Origin: Pseudomonadota bacterium | GTDB lineage: Bacteria > Pseudomonadota > Alphaproteobacteria > Sphingomonadales > Sphingomonadaceae | Assembly (NCBI GenBank): GCA_023413015.1 | Contig: JAEZQR010000246.1 | Span: 1 to 6,633 of the forward strand | Length of the DNA: 6,633 bases | Direction: 5' to 3' | Part shown: positions 1 to 6,633 of the stretch, one piece after another | Layout: every line of letters starts with the position of its first letter | Position numbering within the stretch: the first letter of the stretch is position 1 | The notes under the pieces: generated by a model | Told to the model about the DNA's origin: nothing | The model's database searches: none | What the model saw: the letters and a program-made list of their open reading frames with translations, nothing else | Program-made: the position numbers and the translations under genes

Positions 1-927
1 GAGCTGGCGGCAAGCGAGGGCTGGTCGCGCCCGCAGGTGGATGGCAGCTGCGACTTCGCGGTCGAGGGCGGGCGGCACCCGGTGGTGGAGGCGGCCTTGA
101 AGCGCGCGCGCGAGCCGTTCGTCGCCAACGACTGCGACTTGGGACCCGCGACGCGGCTCTGGCTCGTCACCGGCCCCAACATGGCCGGCAAGTCGACCTT
201 CCTGCGCCAGAACGCGCTGATCGCCGTGCTCGCGCAGGCGGGGAGCTTCGTGCCGGCCGCCGCCGCCCGGCTCGGCATCGTCGACAAGCTGTTCAGCCGC
301 GTGGGCGCCTCGGACAATCTGGCGCAAGGCCGGTCGACCTTCATGGTCGAGATGGTCGAGACCGCGGCGATCCTGGCCCAAGCGACCGATCGCTCGCTCG
401 TTATCCTCGACGAGGTCGGGCGCGGCACCTCGACCTACGACGGTCTCGCCATCGCTTGGGCGGTGCTTGAGGCGGTGCACGACGGGCTCAAGTGCCGCTG
501 CCTGTTCGCCACCCATTACCACGAGCTCACCCGCCTCTCCGGCCGCCTCGACCGGCTGTCGTTGCACACGGTCAAGGTTCGCGAGTGGAAGGGCGAGCTC
601 GTCTTCCTCCACGAGCTGACCGCGGGCGCCGCCGACCGGTCCTACGGCCTGGCGGTCGCCAAGCTCGCCGGCCTGCCCGCCCCTGTCATCGCGCGCGCCG
701 GCGAGGTGCTGGCGCGGCTGGAGACCGGCAAGGCCAAGACTGGCGGACTCGCCGCGGCGCTCGATGATCTGCCGCTGTTCGCGCAGGCGGCACCGCCATC
801 ACAGGCGCCGGCCGATCCCGTCCGGAGCAAACTTGACGAAGTTCGTCCCGACGAGCTGTCCCCGCGGGAAGCGCTCGATCTGCTGTACAAGCTGAAGTCG
901 CTGGCGGCGGAGCGCGGCGGCGCCTAA
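1..927 (+). CDS. mutS: DNA mismatch repair protein MutS, C-terminal part (5' end outside window)
   Basis: MutS binds mismatched or looped DNA after replication and, driven by ATP, recruits MutL to start repair. Only the last 308 codons are present, roughly the final third of a protein that is usually about 850-900 aa. The reading frame is open from base 1, so the gene enters from the left; a GTG at 37 is internal, not the start. The visible part is the ABC-type ATPase domain. Counting from the first codon in the window, it shows Walker A GPNMAGKST (58-66), the signature segment SDNLAQGRST (104-113), Walker B with catalytic Asp-Glu (137-138) followed by GRGTSTYDG, and the H-loop FATHYHEL (169-176). 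A linker carries LPLF (257-260), a likely beta-clamp contact, and the C-terminal dimerisation helices contain SPREALDLLYKLKSL (about 287-301). All ATPase residues are intact. glnD follows 9 bases downstream in the same frame. Identification is secure; the DNA-binding domains cannot be judged. Confidence 0.97.
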   Translation, partial: ELAASEGWSRPQVDGSCDFAVEGGRHPVVEAALKRAREPFVANDCDLGPATRLWLVTGPNMAGKSTFLRQNALIAVLAQAGSFVPAAAARLGIVDKLFSRVGASDNLAQGRSTFMVEMVETAAILAQATDRSLVILDEVGRGTSTYDGLAIAWAVLEAVHDGLKCRCLFATHYHELTRLSGRLDRLSLHTVKVREWKGELVFLHELTAGAADRSYGLAVAKLAGLPAPVIARAGEVLARLETGKAKTGGLAAALDDLPLFAQAAPPSQAPADPVRSKLDEVRPDELSPREALDLLYKLKSLAAERGGA

Positions 928-936
928 CTTGGCGGC

Positions 937-3693
937 ATGGCTTGGCGCTTCGACCAGATTCCCAACCGCCGCGCGATCGTCGACCGGCGTGCGCTGGCCG
1001 ACGGGCTGCGGACGATCGAGAAGGCGACCGGCGACGCGATGGCGCGGCGCCACCAGGCGGTCGCGCTGCTGCGCCAGGCGCTGAAGGACGGGCGCGCCGA
1101 GCTGAAGCGCCGGATCGCCGAGACCCCGCACCGCGGCACCGAGCTGGCGTCGTCCTACGCCTTCCTCACCGACCAGCTGCTGCGGCTGATCTACGACTTC
1201 ACGACGCAGCTGCTGTATCCGGCCGTCAACCCGACCAATGCCGAGCGCATGACGCTGGTCGCGGTCGGCGGCTATGGGCGCGGCGAGATGGCGCCCTTCT
1301 CCGACGTCGATGTCATGTTCCTGACGCCCTACAAGCAGACCGCCTGGGGCGAGCAGGTCATCGAGACGATCCTCTACATGCTGTGGGACCTCGGCCTGAA
1401 GGTCGGCCATTCGAGCCGGTCGATCGACGAGATGGTGCGCGCCGCGAAGGACGACCTCACGATCCGCACCGCGCTTCTGGAGGCGCGCTATGTGTGGGGC
1501 GACCAGCCGCTCCACGACGAGGCGGTGGCGCGCTTCCGCCGCGAGGTGGTGGCGGGCACCGCCAAGGCGTTCGTCGCCGACAAGCTCGCCGAGCGCGAGG
1601 CACGGCACAAGCGCATGGGCGACAGCCGCTACGTTGTCGAGCCCAACCTCAAGGAGGGCAAGGGCGGCCTGCGCGACCTTCACACGCTATTCTGGATCGG
1701 CAAGTACGTCCACCAGGTCGAGAGCGTGCCCGAGCTGGTCGACAAGGGGCTGCTGACCAAGGCCGAGCTCCGGCAGTTCCTGCGCGCCGAGAATTTCCTG
1801 TGGGCGGTCCGCATCAACCTCCACGACCTCGTCGGCCGCGCTGACGAACGGCTGACCTTCGACGTCCAGCGCGAGCTGGCAGCCCGCCTGCGCTATGCCG
1901 AGCGCAAGAACATGAGCGCGGTCGAGCGCTTCATGCGCCACTATTTCCTGACCGCGAAGCAGGTCGGCGACCTGACCGGGCTGTTCCTCGCGCATCTCGA
2001 GGAGAAGTTCGGCAAGCGCACCTGGATTCCCGAGATCCGGCGCCGCCCGCGCAAGCTCAACGGCTTCACGCTCGTGCGCGGGCGCATCAGCGTGCCGTCC
2101 GACGATTTCTTCCGCGACGATCCGGTGCGGCTGATCGAGCTGTTCCAGCTGACCGACGCGCACGGGCTGGAGATTCACCCGCTCGCGATGCGGCAGGCGG
2201 GGCGCGACGCGCCGCTCATCACCGAGGCGGTGCGCCGCGACCGCCGGGCCAACGCGCTGTTCCTCGACGTGCTGACGTCGCCGCGCGATCCCGAGACCGT
2301 GCTGCGCTGGATGAACGAGGCCGGCGTGTTCGGCCGCTTCGTGCCCGACTTCGGTCGGGTCGTCGCGCAGATGCAGTACGACATGTACCACCATTATACG
2401 GTGGACGAGCACACCATCCGCGCCATCGGGCTGCTCGCGCGCATTGAGAAAGGCGAGCTCAAGGACGACCATCCGTTGTCGAGCGCGATCGTCCACCAGA
2501 TCGTGTCGCGGCGCGTGCTCTATGTCGCGGTGCTGCTGCACGACATCGCCAAGGGCCGGCGCGGCGACCATAGCGAGCTCGGCGCCGAGGTCGCGATGCG
2601 GCTGTGCCCGCGCTTCGGACTGACGCCGGCCGAGACCGAGACGGTGGCCTGGCTGGTGCGCTACCACCTGCTGATGTCGAACACCGCGTTCAAGCGCGAC
2701 CTGGCCGACTTCAAGACCATCCTCGACTTCGCCGAGGCGGTGCGCTCGCCCGAGCGGTTGCGCCTCCTTCTCGTGCTGACCGTCGTCGATATCCGCGCGG
2801 TCGGGCCGGGCGTGTTCACGCAGTGGAAGGCGCAGCTGCTACGCAACCTCTACGAGGCGGCCGAGGAAGTGCTGCGGCTCGGCCACAAGCAGACCGGCCG
2901 TGCCTCGCGCATTGCCGGCAAGCAGGGCGCGCTCCGCGAGACGCTCGGCTGGGAGGCTGACCGTTTCGATCGGCTCGCGGGCCGCTTCTTCGATGCCTAC
3001 TGGATTGCCGAGACCCCCGAGGCGCTGGCGATCAATGCGCGGCTAGTCGACGATGCCGATGCCGCCGGCAAGGCGCTAAGCGTCGCGACGACGGTCGACG
3101 TCGAGAAGGGCACGACGCTCGTCTCGATCTATGCCGCCGACCACCCCGGCCTGTTCTACCGCATCGCCGGCGCGATCAGCCTCGCCGGCGCCAACATCCT
3201 CGACGCCCGCATCCACACCACGCGTGACGGTATGGCGCTCGACAACCTCGTGGTGCAGGACCCCTTGGGCGGCCCGTTCGACGAGCCGGCGCAGCTCAAG
3301 CGGCTGGAGAAGACGATCGAGGATGTGCTCGCCGGCCGCGTGCGGCTGGCCGAGCGCCTCGCCGCGCGCCCGCTCGCGCGGCGGCGCGCCGAGGTGTTCA
3401 ACAGCGAGCCCAACGTGCTGCTCGATAACCGGGCGTCGAACCGATACACGGTGGTCGAGATCAACGCGCTCGACCGGCCGGCGCTGCTCTACGGTCTCAC
3501 CCACGCGCTGTTCCAGGCGCGGATCACCATCCATTCCGCGCACATCGCCACCTACGGCGAACGCGCGATCGACGTCTTCTACCTGACCGATCTTACCGGC
3601 GAGAAGATCGACAATCCGGCGCGGCTGAAGGCGCTGGAGAAGAAGCTGCTGGCGATCGCCGCCAGCCCGACGGCGGAAGCCGAGGCGGCCTAG
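937..3693 (+). CDS. glnD: Bifunctional [protein-PII] uridylyltransferase / uridylyl-removing enzyme GlnD
   Basis: GlnD is the cytoplasmic glutamine sensor of the nitrogen regulatory cascade. It adds UMP to PII proteins (GlnB/GlnK) when glutamine is low and removes it when glutamine is high, which controls glutamine synthetase adenylylation and the Ntr response. The 918 aa protein is full length for the family. In order it has a nucleotidyltransferase domain with GGYGRGE (111-117) and metal-binding Asp123 and Asp125 in SDVD; the GlnD linker segment KEGKGGLRDL (239-248); an HD phosphohydrolase domain with His492 in HHYTVDEHT, His535-Asp536 in HDIAKG, GDHSELG (543-549), His577 and Asp618; and two C-terminal ACT domains with DHPGLF (735-740) and DRPALL (846-851), the expected glutamine-binding region. 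Both active sites look intact, so both activities are expected. ATG 937 is the first possible start after the in-frame mutS stop. There is no good Shine-Dalgarno directly upstream, so translation may be coupled to mutS. Its PII substrates are not in the window. Confidence 0.98.
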   Translation: MAWRFDQIPNRRAIVDRRALADGLRTIEKATGDAMARRHQAVALLRQALKDGRAELKRRIAETPHRGTELASSYAFLTDQLLRLIYDFTTQLLYPAVNPTNAERMTLVAVGGYGRGEMAPFSDVDVMFLTPYKQTAWGEQVIETILYMLWDLGLKVGHSSRSIDEMVRAAKDDLTIRTALLEARYVWGDQPLHDEAVARFRREVVAGTAKAFVADKLAEREARHKRMGDSRYVVEPNLKEGKGGLRDLHTLFWIGKYVHQVESVPELVDKGLLTKAELRQFLRAENFLWAVRINLHDLVGRADERLTFDVQRELAARLRYAERKNMSAVERFMRHYFLTAKQVGDLTGLFLAHLEEKFGKRTWIPEIRRRPRKLNGFTLVRGRISVPSDDFFRDDPVRLIELFQLTDAHGLEIHPLAMRQAGRDAPLITEAVRRDRRANALFLDVLTSPRDPETVLRWMNEAGVFGRFVPDFGRVVAQMQYDMYHHYTVDEHTIRAIGLLARIEKGELKDDHPLSSAIVHQIVSRRVLYVAVLLHDIAKGRRGDHSELGAEVAMRLCPRFGLTPAETETVAWLVRYHLLMSNTAFKRDLADFKTILDFAEAVRSPERLRLLLVLTVVDIRAVGPGVFTQWKAQLLRNLYEAAEEVLRLGHKQTGRASRIAGKQGALRETLGWEADRFDRLAGRFFDAYWIAETPEALAINARLVDDADAAGKALSVATTVDVEKGTTLVSIYAADHPGLFYRIAGAISLAGANILDARIHTTRDGMALDNLVVQDPLGGPFDEPAQLKRLEKTIEDVLAGRVRLAERLAARPLARRRAEVFNSEPNVLLDNRASNRYTVVEINALDRPALLYGLTHALFQARITIHSAHIATYGERAIDVFYLTDLTGEKIDNPARLKALEKKLLAIAASPTAEAEAA

Positions 3694-3699
3694 ACAGAG

Positions 3700-3730
3700 A
3701 AAAGGCCCGCTCCGAGGGGGCGGGCCTTTT
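3700..3730. terminator. Bidirectional intrinsic terminator between convergent glnD and TonB-dependent receptor
   Basis: A perfect 11-bp inverted repeat, AAAAGGCCCGC (3700-3710) and GCGGGCCTTTT (3720-3730), encloses nine bases. These can add three more pairs (TCC 3711-3713 with GGG 3717-3719, one of them G-T), leaving a GAG loop. The GC-rich stem ends in T's on the + strand, 6 bases after the glnD stop. On the - strand it ends in TTTT followed by CTCTGTC, about 43 bases beyond the receptor stop. This is the layout of a rho-independent terminator working in both directions. Folding energy was not computed. Confidence 0.9.
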
Positions 3731-3745
3731 CCTGGATGTTAGGCC

Positions 3746-3759
3746 CGTGCCGGGGCACG
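3746..3759. repeat. Small inverted repeat (hairpin) just downstream of the receptor gene
   Basis: CGTGCC (3746-3751) and GGCACG (3754-3759) are perfect inverted copies separated by GG. They would form a short hairpin, realistically 5 bp with a 4-base loop. It starts 13 bases past the receptor stop codon on the - strand. No T-run follows it, so alone it is not a classic terminator. It could stabilise the 3' end of the mRNA, act as a pause before the larger hairpin at 3700-3730, or be chance in GC-rich DNA. Confidence 0.4.
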
Positions 3760-3772
3760 AGACCGAACTTGG

Positions 3773-6613
3773 TCAGAAGCGGGTGCGCACGGTGACGCCG
3801 TAGGTCCGCGGCTCGGCGAGGAAGGCCGAGAAGATCTGGCGGCCGCCCGGGAACTGCGGATCCGCAAACGCCGCCGTGTTCGCGCCGGCCTGGAAGGGCG
3901 AGTTGAAGGCGACCTGCGCATAGTCGATGTTGAACAGGTTCTGCCCCCAGACCTCGACGCTCCAGCGCTCGTCCGGCCCACGGACGCCGATGCGGCCGTT
4001 CACGAGGAAGTAGCCGTCCTGCTCCTTCTGCGGGAACAGGTCGGAGCCGGTGTTGTAGTCGCTCGTGAGGCGGCTATCGACGTAGAACAGCGCCGACAGA
4101 CCGCTGCCCCCGATCGGCGGCGTCCAGGCGAAGGAGCTGGTGACGACCCACTCGGGCGCGTTCGACAGATTGTCGCCCGGCAACTTGCGGAGCGCCTGGT
4201 CGAGCGGGGCGCCGCGGCTGTTGCCGACGAGATTGTCGCGGTATTTCGTGCTGGCGTAGGTCGCCCCGAGACCCACGGTGATATTGTCGGCCGGACGCAG
4301 GGTGCTTTCCACCTCCACGCCCTGGCTGAGCACGCCGTAGCCGACCTTGCCCGGATCGCACGCGCCCGTCGTCGCGGCGGCCGCATTGAAGTTCGGGGCG
4401 GTGGCGAAGATGTTCTGATCGCGATCCGCCCCGCCCAGGCTGGTCTCGCAGCCATTGATCGTCTGCACCAGGAAGACGGTGCCGTTGAAGGTGTTCAGCT
4501 GGAAGTTCTTGAACTCCTGCCGGAACGCCGCGACGCTGATCGAGAACGGACGCGTCGCGTACTTGATGCCGATCTCGTAGGCGTTGTTGATCTCCGGATC
4601 GAACTGGAGATTGCCGACAAGCGCCTGCGCGCCGCCCGGCGTGGCGGCAAATGGCAGCGTCGGCGACTTGAGCGCCGAGCGATCCAGATTGAAGCCGCCC
4701 GCCTTGTAGCCGCGCGAGTAGCTGCCGTAGAACAGCCAGTCGTCGGTGGGCTTCCACGACAGCACCGCCGTGCCCGTGAACTCGTCCTCCTTGCGGCGAT
4801 CGGTGATCCGGACGCCGTCGAGTTCGGAGGTTGAGTTGCCTTGGCAGGTGAGGCCGATCAGGCCGCCCGCGATCGCGGCGAGCCCGGGATTGGTGAGGAA
4901 CGGCACGAGCGCCTGCTGTTGTGCCGGGCAGGCCGTGTTGTCGTTGCCGAAGGTCGCGCGGAAACGCTTGCGCTCGTTGGTGTAGCGCAGCCCGAGCGTC
5001 AGATCGATCGTGTCGGTGACATGGAAGATGTTGTGCGTGAACAGCGCCCAGTTCTTGCTGTTCTGGAAGTAGACGTCGTGCGTCGAGCCGCGGTCGTTGA
5101 CCGATTCGAGCCGGTCGAGCCCGGCGACGATCGCCGGGCCGGCGGCGCCGAAGGGGGACGGCACGCCCGGCACCGCCCCGCTCAGGACGGCGCGGCCGGT
5201 CGGACTGACGCACCCCGCCGATGTCGGCGAATAGAAGCCGGCGAGCGCCGTGCCCGAGATCAGGCGGCAGGTCGCGAACCGGCCATATTGCGAGCCGAAG
5301 CGCAGATTGTCCTCGGCGGTCAGATCCTCGTCCGCGTAATAGGCGCCGACCAGCCAGTCGAGCCGATCGTCGAACAGCGTTCCCTGGAGGCGAAGCTCCT
5401 GACTGAACGTCTGGAATTTACGACCCGACAGATCGTTGTCGGCGCGGTAGAGGATGTCGACCTGGCTGTAGTCGGTATCCGACGCCTGCGCGCTGAAATA
5501 GTCGCGGTAGGCCGTAATCGAGGTCAGCTTCGCGGCACCGAGATCCCAGTTGACCTCTGCCGACAGGCCCCAGTCCTTGGTGTTGCCGTCATAGGTGCGA
5601 CCGGGCGAGACGTAGATGTCGCGGCTGAACGGATGGCTGAAGGCCGCCATGTTCTGCCCGAGATCGCGCAGCACGTTGATGATGTTGTTGCCGGCGGGGT
5701 TGACGGCACCGCCGACCAGGATCGGGTTGGCCGGCTCGTTCAGGTTGCCGATATAGGGATTGATCGAGCGGTCGACATAGACGGCGGCGCAGCACTTCTC
5801 GTTGCGCTTGGTATAGTCACCGATGACCCGGATGTTGAGGTCGTCGTTCGGCTCGAACAGCAGCTGGCCGCGTACGAAGTAGCGGTCGCGGTCGTTGACG
5901 TCGGTGTCGTTGACGACGTCATGGTAGAAGCCGTCGCGCTTCACGTAGACGCCATCGAGGCGCATGGCGAGCGTGTCGCCGACCACCGGGCCGGTCACAG
6001 ACCCTTCGGCGCGGAGATAGTCGTAGTTGCCGTAGGTGAAGGCAGCGGAGCCCTCTGAGTCGAACGACGGGCGCTTGCTGATGATGTTGATGAGGCCGGC
6101 GGAGGCGTTGCGGCCGAACAGCGTGCCCTGCGGACCGCGCAGCACCTCGATGCGTTCGATCTCGCCCAGTTCGTTCAGGCCGATGCCCGAGCGTGAGCGA
6201 TAAACGCCGTCGATGAACACCGCGACCGAGCTCTCAAGGCCGGGGTTGTCGCCGACGGTGCCGATGCCGCGGACACGGGCCGAACCATTAGCTTCGGTGC
6301 CGGTGGACGAAACCAGCAATGACGGCGCGAGCTGGTTGAGCTGGCGAATGTCGTTGGCGCCCGAGTTCTGCAGCGATTCAGCGGTCACTGCCGAAACGGC
6401 GATCGGCACGTCCGATAGCGCCTGCGCGCGACGGGTCGCGGTGACGATGATCTCGCCCTCTTCGACGGTGGCGGGCCGACCCTGATCGACTGCGCCTTGC
6501 GCCGCAGTCGAAGCCGTGCCGGTTCCTGTCGGCTGCGTGGTGTCCTGCGCCGCTGCCGGCGCCGCCGCGAGCAGCGCCAACGACGCCGACGCGAGCAGAT
6601 AACCCTTGGTCAT
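3773..6613 (-). CDS. TonB-dependent outer membrane receptor, ligand unknown
   Basis: This is a gated outer-membrane beta-barrel that imports scarce large ligands (classically ferric siderophores, haem or cobalamin; in sphingomonads possibly also other nutrients) using energy passed on by TonB-ExbB-ExbD. The 946 aa precursor starts with a signal peptide, MTKGYLLASASLALLAAAPAAA, with probable cleavage after Ala22. A Thr/Gly/Ala-rich linker (23-53) leads to the TonB box EIIVTA (54-59). The plug domain (about 60-182) contains LSDVPIAVSAVT, VRGIG, FIDGVY and RIEVLRGPQGTLFGRN (154-169). The rest is barrel, ending in the TonB-receptor C-terminal region and a terminal Phe (TRF), as barrel-assembly recognition requires. 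The N-terminal linker is too short for an STN signalling domain, so it is not a FecA/FpvA-type transducer. At 946 aa it is longer than many receptors (about 650-850), implying long extracellular loops; eight cysteines fall in four close pairs. ATG 6613 is chosen because it has an ideal GGAGG six bases upstream; an in-frame TTG at 6628 would overlap that site. No neighbour indicates the ligand. Confidence 0.95.
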   Translation of the reverse strand: MTKGYLLASASLALLAAAPAAAQDTTQPTGTGTASTAAQGAVDQGRPATVEEGEIIVTATRRAQALSDVPIAVSAVTAESLQNSGANDIRQLNQLAPSLLVSSTGTEANGSARVRGIGTVGDNPGLESSVAVFIDGVYRSRSGIGLNELGEIERIEVLRGPQGTLFGRNASAGLINIISKRPSFDSEGSAAFTYGNYDYLRAEGSVTGPVVGDTLAMRLDGVYVKRDGFYHDVVNDTDVNDRDRYFVRGQLLFEPNDDLNIRVIGDYTKRNEKCCAAVYVDRSINPYIGNLNEPANPILVGGAVNPAGNNIINVLRDLGQNMAAFSHPFSRDIYVSPGRTYDGNTKDWGLSAEVNWDLGAAKLTSITAYRDYFSAQASDTDYSQVDILYRADNDLSGRKFQTFSQELRLQGTLFDDRLDWLVGAYYADEDLTAEDNLRFGSQYGRFATCRLISGTALAGFYSPTSAGCVSPTGRAVLSGAVPGVPSPFGAAGPAIVAGLDRLESVNDRGSTHDVYFQNSKNWALFTHNIFHVTDTIDLTLGLRYTNERKRFRATFGNDNTACPAQQQALVPFLTNPGLAAIAGGLIGLTCQGNSTSELDGVRITDRRKEDEFTGTAVLSWKPTDDWLFYGSYSRGYKAGGFNLDRSALKSPTLPFAATPGGAQALVGNLQFDPEINNAYEIGIKYATRPFSISVAAFRQEFKNFQLNTFNGTVFLVQTINGCETSLGGADRDQNIFATAPNFNAAAATTGACDPGKVGYGVLSQGVEVESTLRPADNITVGLGATYASTKYRDNLVGNSRGAPLDQALRKLPGDNLSNAPEWVVTSSFAWTPPIGGSGLSALFYVDSRLTSDYNTGSDLFPQKEQDGYFLVNGRIGVRGPDERWSVEVWGQNLFNIDYAQVAFNSPFQAGANTAAFADPQFPGGRQIFSAFLAEPRTYGVTVRTRF

Positions 6614-6619
6614 CGCGAT

Positions 6620-6626
6620 CCTCCCC
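6620..6626 (-). promoter_or_regulatory. Ribosome binding site of the TonB-dependent receptor
   Basis: Read on the - strand, GGGGAGG is followed by ATCGCG and then the ATG at 6613. This is a near-perfect Shine-Dalgarno at a 6-base spacing. It settles the start codon in favour of this ATG over the upstream in-frame TTG. Only 7 more bases remain before the window edge, so the promoter and any iron-responsive (Fur) operator are not visible. Confidence 0.85.
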
Positions 6627-6633
6627 AAATTCC

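Noticed and set aside
37..39. GTG at 37 as a start codon of a shorter mutS product
   Set aside because: The frame is open to base 1 and the upstream residues (ELAASEGWSRPQ) match MutS style, so this is an internal valine in a gene cut by the window edge.
101..112. Alternating GC run in mutS (AGCGCGCGCGCG)
   Set aside because: It encodes ordinary Lys-Arg-Ala-Arg codons in a GC-rich gene; there is no sign of a slippage-prone or regulatory repeat.
799..1683. A 294-codon open frame on the - strand spanning the mutS-glnD junction
   Set aside because: It overlaps the coding 3' end of mutS and the nucleotidyltransferase domain of glnD, has no recognisable motif, and is explained by high GC content.
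942..1844. A 300-codon + strand open frame offset within glnD
   Set aside because: It is another frame of the same DNA as the well-supported glnD nucleotidyltransferase domain; its product is almost entirely Arg, Ala, Gly, Pro and Asp.
1687..2667. A 326-codon open frame on the - strand opposite glnD
   Set aside because: It is antisense to the linker and HD region of glnD, shows no family motif, and has the His/Arg/Ala/Leu-rich composition of a complementary-strand shadow.
4841..6058. A 405-codon open frame on the + strand, opposite the receptor gene
   Set aside because: It lies wholly antisense to a gene with a full signal peptide, plug and barrel. Its translation is dominated by Arg, Ala, Val, Asp and Glu without recognisable domains, as expected for a shadow frame in GC-rich DNA where stops are rare.
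6614..6628. TTG at 6628 as the start of the receptor, adding MGRIA in front of MTKG
   Set aside because: This start would consume the GGAGG ribosome binding site that is ideally placed for the ATG at 6613, and the signal peptide begins naturally at MTKGYLL.

Overview
This window is a piece of a GC-rich alphaproteobacterial chromosome, most likely from a sphingomonad (Sphingomonas or a close relative). That guess rests on three things: the style of the MutS and GlnD proteins, the mutS-glnD pairing, and a large TonB-dependent receptor with the plug motifs and strong GGAGG leader common in that group. No database search was possible, so the genus is an inference.

There are two transcriptional blocks facing each other. 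On the + strand, the 3' third of mutS (mismatch repair ATPase; its 5' part lies outside the window) is followed after 9 bases by a complete glnD (bifunctional PII uridylyltransferase / uridylyl-removing enzyme, 918 aa). Both genes are in the same reading frame and probably form one operon. A 79-base intergenic gap follows. It holds a strong, symmetric hairpin with A- and T-tracts on its two sides, which can stop transcription from both directions, and a smaller hairpin just beyond the 3' end of the opposing gene. On the - strand, a complete TonB-dependent outer-membrane receptor of 946 aa fills the rest, with its ribosome binding site just inside the right edge. Its promoter lies outside.

Functionally the blocks look unrelated. 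MutS repairs replication errors. GlnD senses glutamine and sets the uridylylation state of PII proteins, and so nitrogen metabolism. The receptor imports an unidentified ligand, probably an iron complex or another large nutrient, using TonB energy. All three proteins keep their family's key residues in the visible parts, and I see no frameshift, mobile element, tRNA, CRISPR array or phage-like segment.

I did not find a convincing undescribed system. The points most worth a second look are modest: eight receptor cysteines falling into four close pairs, the in-frame mutS/glnD junction with no clear ribosome binding site for glnD, and the receptor sitting where other alphaproteobacteria often carry murJ downstream of glnD.
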